60,736 bases of DNA from Pleurotus djamor (taxonomy: Eukaryota; Basidiomycota; Agaricomycetes; Agaricales; Pleurotaceae): NCBI GenBank assembly GCA_029747585.1, contig JAPEVF010000243.1, positions 1 to 60,736 on the forward strand, given 5' to 3'. The first letter of the stretch is position 1. Each line of letters begins with the position of its first letter. The notes beneath the pieces were generated by a model. The model searched no databases. It saw only the letters and a program-made list of their open reading frames with translations, and was not told where the DNA came from. Shown here piece after piece: positions 56,798-60,736 of the stretch. A program made the position numbers and the translations under genes.

Positions 56798-58777
56798 ATG
56801 ATACAAGTCCCGACCCAATTTTCTCTCTCTGGCTGGATGGATCAAGTAGTGCGCGCGCTTTCGACATGCCCAATCTCTGACTATGGCGATGGCTCCAACC
56901 AAAGAAACTCCAAAAACTCTACAGAAGACCGGGATCGTTTGTGGAATCATTCCGTTGGGATGTATTTACGTGGTACAAAGCCTGCGGCCCAAAATCCGAG
57001 GAACCAGACTCAATCCAAGATTTATACATCAATCGACGCTTTCTATGCACCCCCGGATACGTTTACCCTACTCTCGATCTATAACCATGTGGTACGTAGG
57101 AGACTGCACACTCATTTTCGTCCCTCAGGCTGACATGTATCCCAAAGCTCCAAAATGATTTATCGCCACCTCCTGGGGATGATCCAGAATGCCTAGATCA
57201 AATTAACTACGAACGTGACGACGACAGCTTCAGCTCAGTAAGTCATCGTCTTTNCTTTTGCCAAGGTTATCATTGAGAAACTGTTCTCTCCGCTGTCTTT
57301 GTCTCCCCAGAACCGCGAGCGCTACCCCCTTCGGCTATTTGACACTCAATCCCAGGAATTTATCACTGAGTTTGATGTCCCAATCAAATACGCCATACTG
57401 TCTCATCGGTGGGACAAGAATGAACCAACGTTCAGTAGCTCCAAATCTGAATTCACCTCTAATCCCAAGTTTCGTGGCTTTTGCAACATTGCCTCGGGTG
57501 CCAAGTATGGGTGTCGCTACGTCTGGATTGACAGTGGATGTATCAATCAACAGGACGGCCAGGAGCTTGACGTGGCGATTCGTGCCATGTATTGGTGGTA
57601 TCGTAACTCCGAAGTCTGCATCGTTTATCTCTCCGATATTCCTTCGGGCGATTTCACCAAATCGTCGTGGTTTACTCGTGGATGGACCATGCAGGAATTC
57701 TTGGGGCCACAGAAGATGGCTTTTTTCTACAGCAACTGGAGACGAATCACACCGACAACATACGATATCCTTCGTTATCCCGGTTCTCGCCCGCGAATTG
57801 GGTCTGGTGTACCGGTTGTGGACAGTATTGATGAAGATAGGACCCTTCACGCCGCGGGGCTCATGAAGCATTACGAATCCTTGGACAAGAGTAGTGATGC
57901 GGCCATGGATATCCTGGGACTCATTGGTCAAATGATTTTTCACGAGTCCCTGGATATCGAGGACACTGTCGGACGGCGCCTTGTGTTGGCGGCTTCAAGA
58001 ACAGCCGATGGATCTGGCCAACTGCACAATCACTCATATTTTCGTGATCTTGGAAACTTCGACCGTTACCTCTACGAATCATTCAAGCCTTCGCCTTTCT
58101 ACCTCATGATTCTCCTCGTTTGGTTTAAGGATCGCGAAACGACGATGGAGGAAGACAAGGTATATGCCCTGGTTTCCCTACTCGGTATTTGCCTCCCTCC
58201 TCAATATGGAGAAGGTTTAGTCTCCGCTTTTCAACGTGTATTGGACGCTACCAACATTGCCGGCGAGCTCCAGATGTCGCTTCCCAAGTCCATACAGTCA
58301 ATACCCTCTCACTGTCACGTAAGCAACTTTCTTCTTTGACTTGACCTCTTTGAAAAGACTTCTCACCGACGTCATTTGTAGGTGACCATCACCCATATCT
58401 CTCGCGATAGATCCAAGATGTGTGGAAAGCACCAAAGCAGAGGCGGAACGCCCATTCTCGTTGACCTCGCCGGCCATGATTTCGATCCAGAGAAATGCCA
58501 TTATCAATTACACGCAACAGGTCCTCGTCCAAACAGATACCTACTTTACATTGGGGCGCCGTTGCCTGGGGACGACGTCAAGCTGAGGGATCAGTTCAGG
58601 ATATTCAACCCCGGGAAAACGCCGATGGAGCGTAGCTCACAGCTCCCTTTGCTGCTCTACACTGGCGACATGGAAGTAGTTGCCAGTCTCTTCGAGTGGT
58701 GTCATGAGTGCTGTTGTCAGAAGTCCTGCAGCGAAGACAGCATGAGGGAAGAGTTGGAGGAATTAGGCGGAGCATAA
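56798..58777 (+). CDS. HET-domain protein (heterokaryon-incompatibility type)
   Basis: Carries the HET domain known from fungal vegetative-incompatibility proteins, which trigger cell death on non-self fusion. Introns: 57092-57147, 57238-57310 (contains an N) and 58319-58381. From 57148 on, the phase is certain. HET marks in order: PIKYAILSHRWD, GCRYVWIDSGCINQ, AIRAMYWWYRNSEVCIVYLS and SSWFTRGWTMQEFLGPQKM. Then a helical region with EEDKVYALVSLLGICLPPQY and a C-terminal segment ending GGA. The 5' exon is ambiguous. The frame from ATG 56798 stays open to 57091 (595 aa in all), but another frame (SFVESFRWDVFTWYKACGPK) looks more protein-like. Stop lies 95 bp from the stop of the convergent membrane-protein gene. 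Confidence 0.85.
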
Positions 58778-58872
58778 AACAGTCTTATAAACTCTATAAA
58801 TGGAAGACAAATGTTTCTGAAGTGACTGATCAGAGGCACAGACCCTACTGCGTCACCTTTCCCAACATGAAG

Positions 58873-59276
58873 CTAATAGTGATAAAGCGGAGCGGGAGGT
58901 GTTTTATCTGACATTCGGCGTAGAGTTTCAAATTCAAAGGGATTGTGGTCCAAAGAGTGCAGCCTCGCGCTGTGGAGAGGAGTTTCTTGCATCTCAGGTC
59001 CATCGACGGACCCCAACGACACCAGTTCCTGCGCTTCTATGTCGTTATCAGTGGTGTCTTTGTCTAGGGGAATCTATATCAGTACTTCAACATTGTATGG
59101 GAACGGCGTGATGGGGGGACGCCGAAGGCATACGTACCAGGCGAATGACTCCGCGTTCTGCGTCTGCTGGTACTCTTGGCGTTCCGTTTACATATGCAGC
59201 AGACAGCCAACGAAGAGAGGATGAATAGTACAGCACACGATGCGATGATCAAGGCTATTTGCTTCATGCCGTTCAT
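58873..59276 (-). CDS. small single-pass membrane protein, paralogue B
   Basis: Paralogue of the gene at 52259. Start 59276 or, judging by alignment, 59267. One intron of exactly 74 nt (59064-59137), as in paralogue A. It encodes 109 aa (106 from the second ATG). Opens with a hydrophobic helix containing cysteines (IALIIASCAVLFILSSLAVC), then basic residues and a tail with DIEAQELVSLGSVDGPE and DHNPFEFETLRRMSD, as in A. It ends APLYHY and lacks the SSLPSY motif. Leader sequences upstream of both starts also match (CCTTGACCACCTTTCGTC). It is convergent with the HET gene. Confidence 0.8.
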
Positions 59277-60084
59277 TGAGCACTCGAATGACGAAAGGTG
59301 GTCAAGGACTGGAAGATGGTAGTTACGAGGCCGAAACGGAGTGTAGGCTCGTTCTTATCATCTACCGTCCCCCGCAGGAAATGCTTCGGTGCCTTGAGCT
59401 TGATCAGCGGCTTCTGCATCAGTCTTCTTTTCCGCATCTTTTCCGCATTTTCTGCTTCTTTTCTCCCTTATCCGGTAAGTCTTGGTCCTTTTCGGGACTG
59501 TTTCGCCTTCTTCATCTGTTTCTGATCAGCGACTCTGCTTCTTTTTCAAGCGAGCGAGCATTTTGGCCAAAGTGCTTCTGTGCCTTGAGCTCGATCTGCG
59601 CTTTCCCCCCCGCTCTCCCTCTACTCCCAGCTCTTTTTCCCTCAGGGCTTCTGTGCCTTGAGCTTGATCTGCGCTCCCCTTCCCCTCTTTNCCCCTTTCC
59701 CTCGCTCCTATCGCTCCCCTTCTCCGTCTCTCCTCCCCAATCCACGCTTTCCTCCTTGTATGTATGTTGAAAGGTGTACGTTACGCTGTATATATTACCC
59801 GTTAGAAATTATCCAATGCGTATCGCTGCCTTATGAGTCTCGCCCGATTCCACAATTGTATCTCCTGAATGAACCCCTCTCTCCTGTCCTTCACCGCGAC
59901 ATAGAAGGAACCTATCCGGATGAAATCCAAATCACGATCATTTCACAAACGATATACGCTTTGGGATATACAAGATTTTTAGTAGATTCCGCACGATCCT
60001 TTCATCCGAAGTACAGCATCTCAATGTCTACAAGATAATTAATAGATTCGTCGCCGTTTCTTCTCATCCCCTCGATTCCCACCA
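59277..60084. other. pyrimidine-rich intergenic region
   Basis: The plus strand is C/T-rich and open in several frames without protein-like content. It holds a short repeat in three copies, listed separately, and an N at 59692. Confidence 0.45.
59389..59669. repeat. 17-bp dispersed repeat, three copies
   Basis: GTGCCTTGAGCTYGATC occurs at 59389-59405, 59580-59596 and 59653-59669. Copies 2 and 3 share flanks on both sides (GCTTCT before, TGCGCT after). Confidence 0.85.
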
Positions 60085-60736
60085 CTACGACTCTGCATTG
60101 CTCACCGTCCGGGTAGATTTATTGAATCGAATCTATTTGATTCCGTCAGTATAACACATTCGTTCAACCAAAGACACTCACCGCCTTGAACAGTCCCTCA
60201 ACAAAGTACGTATTCACGCATTTGTTCGAACCTTTCTTCATATTCTCCATGGCTTCTTTGCTGGTCCTCCAACGTTGATCCCTCCCCTCCTCGTCGAAAA
60301 CGTGCATAGTCAGTACCATCCAACCTTCTGCGTTGTACCCCCTGATGGTCGACCACGGATGCTTGTAGTGCGCTCGTTCGCTGCCACCTATATTTAGTAC
60401 GTTCACCACGTAGTTTTAACTCGATTCACTCACACTAACGCTATTCTCGCTGTGAACGAGATCAACTTGGTGTGCCGCATGCTAACGGTCGCCATAATTG
60501 CTTTCGCTTCTTCTGCTGTAGCGCCACAACCTCTTCGGTAGTATGCCTTCGTCATGATGTAGTATTCGTAGATTGATTGAGAGCGGTTCGGTTTCACGTT
60601 GCACCTGGGTTGACCTCCTTGAAGAGCTGAGAGCGTCGATCACGGATGTCAGAATGGATTCAGAAACCACACGAAAGGGACTTACATGGTCAAGCGTGAG
60701 TCGACGTTCTGAGTAGTCACTCCTGTTTGCTGGAAA
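60085..60736 (-). CDS. 3' part of an unidentified gene (cut by window edge)
   Basis: Minus strand, ending at a stop at 60085-60087. Clear introns: 60133-60181 and 60381-60433. The encoded piece reads NRSQSIYEYYIMTKAYYRRG, then MRHTKLISFTARIALVERAH, KHPWSTIRGYNAEGWMVLTM, EEGRDQRWRTSKEAMENM and CVNTYFVEGLF, and ends TRTVSNAES. It looks like a well-folded soluble domain, but I do not recognise it. An upstream donor at 60685 leads to further sequence at the edge; its phase could not be settled. The gene continues beyond the window. Confidence 0.5.

Noticed and set aside
57335..57943. Minus ORF of 202 codons opposite the HET domain
   Set aside because: Antisense shadow of the HET exon; all recognisable motifs are on the plus strand.
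1..60736. CRISPR arrays, bacterial operons, IS elements, retroviral or virus-like genes
   Set aside because: None seen; gene structures are spliced and eukaryotic, and no reverse transcriptase, integrase or capsid motif was found by reading.

Overview
The window reads as nuclear DNA of an Agaricomycete-type basidiomycete. Almost every recognisable gene is cut by 47-65 nt GT-AG introns. The gene families are ones typically expanded in mushroom-forming fungi: F-box proteins (six copies), a BTB/POZ protein, seven-transmembrane DUF6534-type proteins (three copies), a P-loop G-domain protein, a HET-domain protein, and small secreted or single-pass membrane proteins. All families were assigned by reading; no database search was run. 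Exon structures were rebuilt by hand from frame, splice sites and paralogue comparison. Where exon lengths sum to a multiple of three and match a paralogue, confidence is high.

Layout. 1-9.1 kb: a broken gene fragment at the left edge, then F-box gene 1 (+), an orphan 175-aa gene (-), a BTB gene (+), and F-box genes 2 and 3 (+), which are paralogues of gene 1. 9.1-14.7 kb: no confident gene. 14.7-22 kb: one large minus-strand gene encoding a low-complexity nuclear-type protein with a coiled coil and a GATA-like Cys4 finger, then a Pro/His-rich ORF behind a TATA box. 22.7-28.5 kb: small TATA-promoted proline-rich genes and degenerate relatives, with a tandem pair of inverted-repeat units at 28.5-28.75 kb. 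29-30.1 kb: pieces of two minus-strand genes. 30.7-38 kb: two same-strand 7TM genes flanking a convergent P-loop G-domain gene, ending at an N-marked junction that also truncates F-box gene 4. 39.0 kb: an intron-containing tRNA-Leu. 39.9-43.8 kb: a divergent pair of intronless F-box genes. 44.6-46.2 kb: a third 7TM gene (-). 47.4 kb: a small secreted protein. 49.9-51.0 kb: a Ser/Thr-rich single-pass membrane protein. 52.3-59.3 kb: two paralogous small single-pass membrane proteins, the second ending tail-to-tail with a HET-domain gene. The right edge cuts a further minus-strand gene.

How the genes may work together. The F-box and BTB genes look like substrate-adaptor arrays for SCF and Cullin-3 ubiquitin ligases. 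The 7TM genes interleaved with a P-loop GTPase, and the HET gene tail-to-tail with a duplicated membrane protein, are the two arrangements most worth testing as functional units (membrane signalling and self/non-self recognition). Both proposals are inference from position only.

Limits. Scattered single Ns, many beside homopolymer runs, create local frame breaks, especially in the zinc-finger gene. The regions 9.1-14.7 kb and 52.7-56.8 kb hold exon-like pieces that could not be joined into convincing genes.
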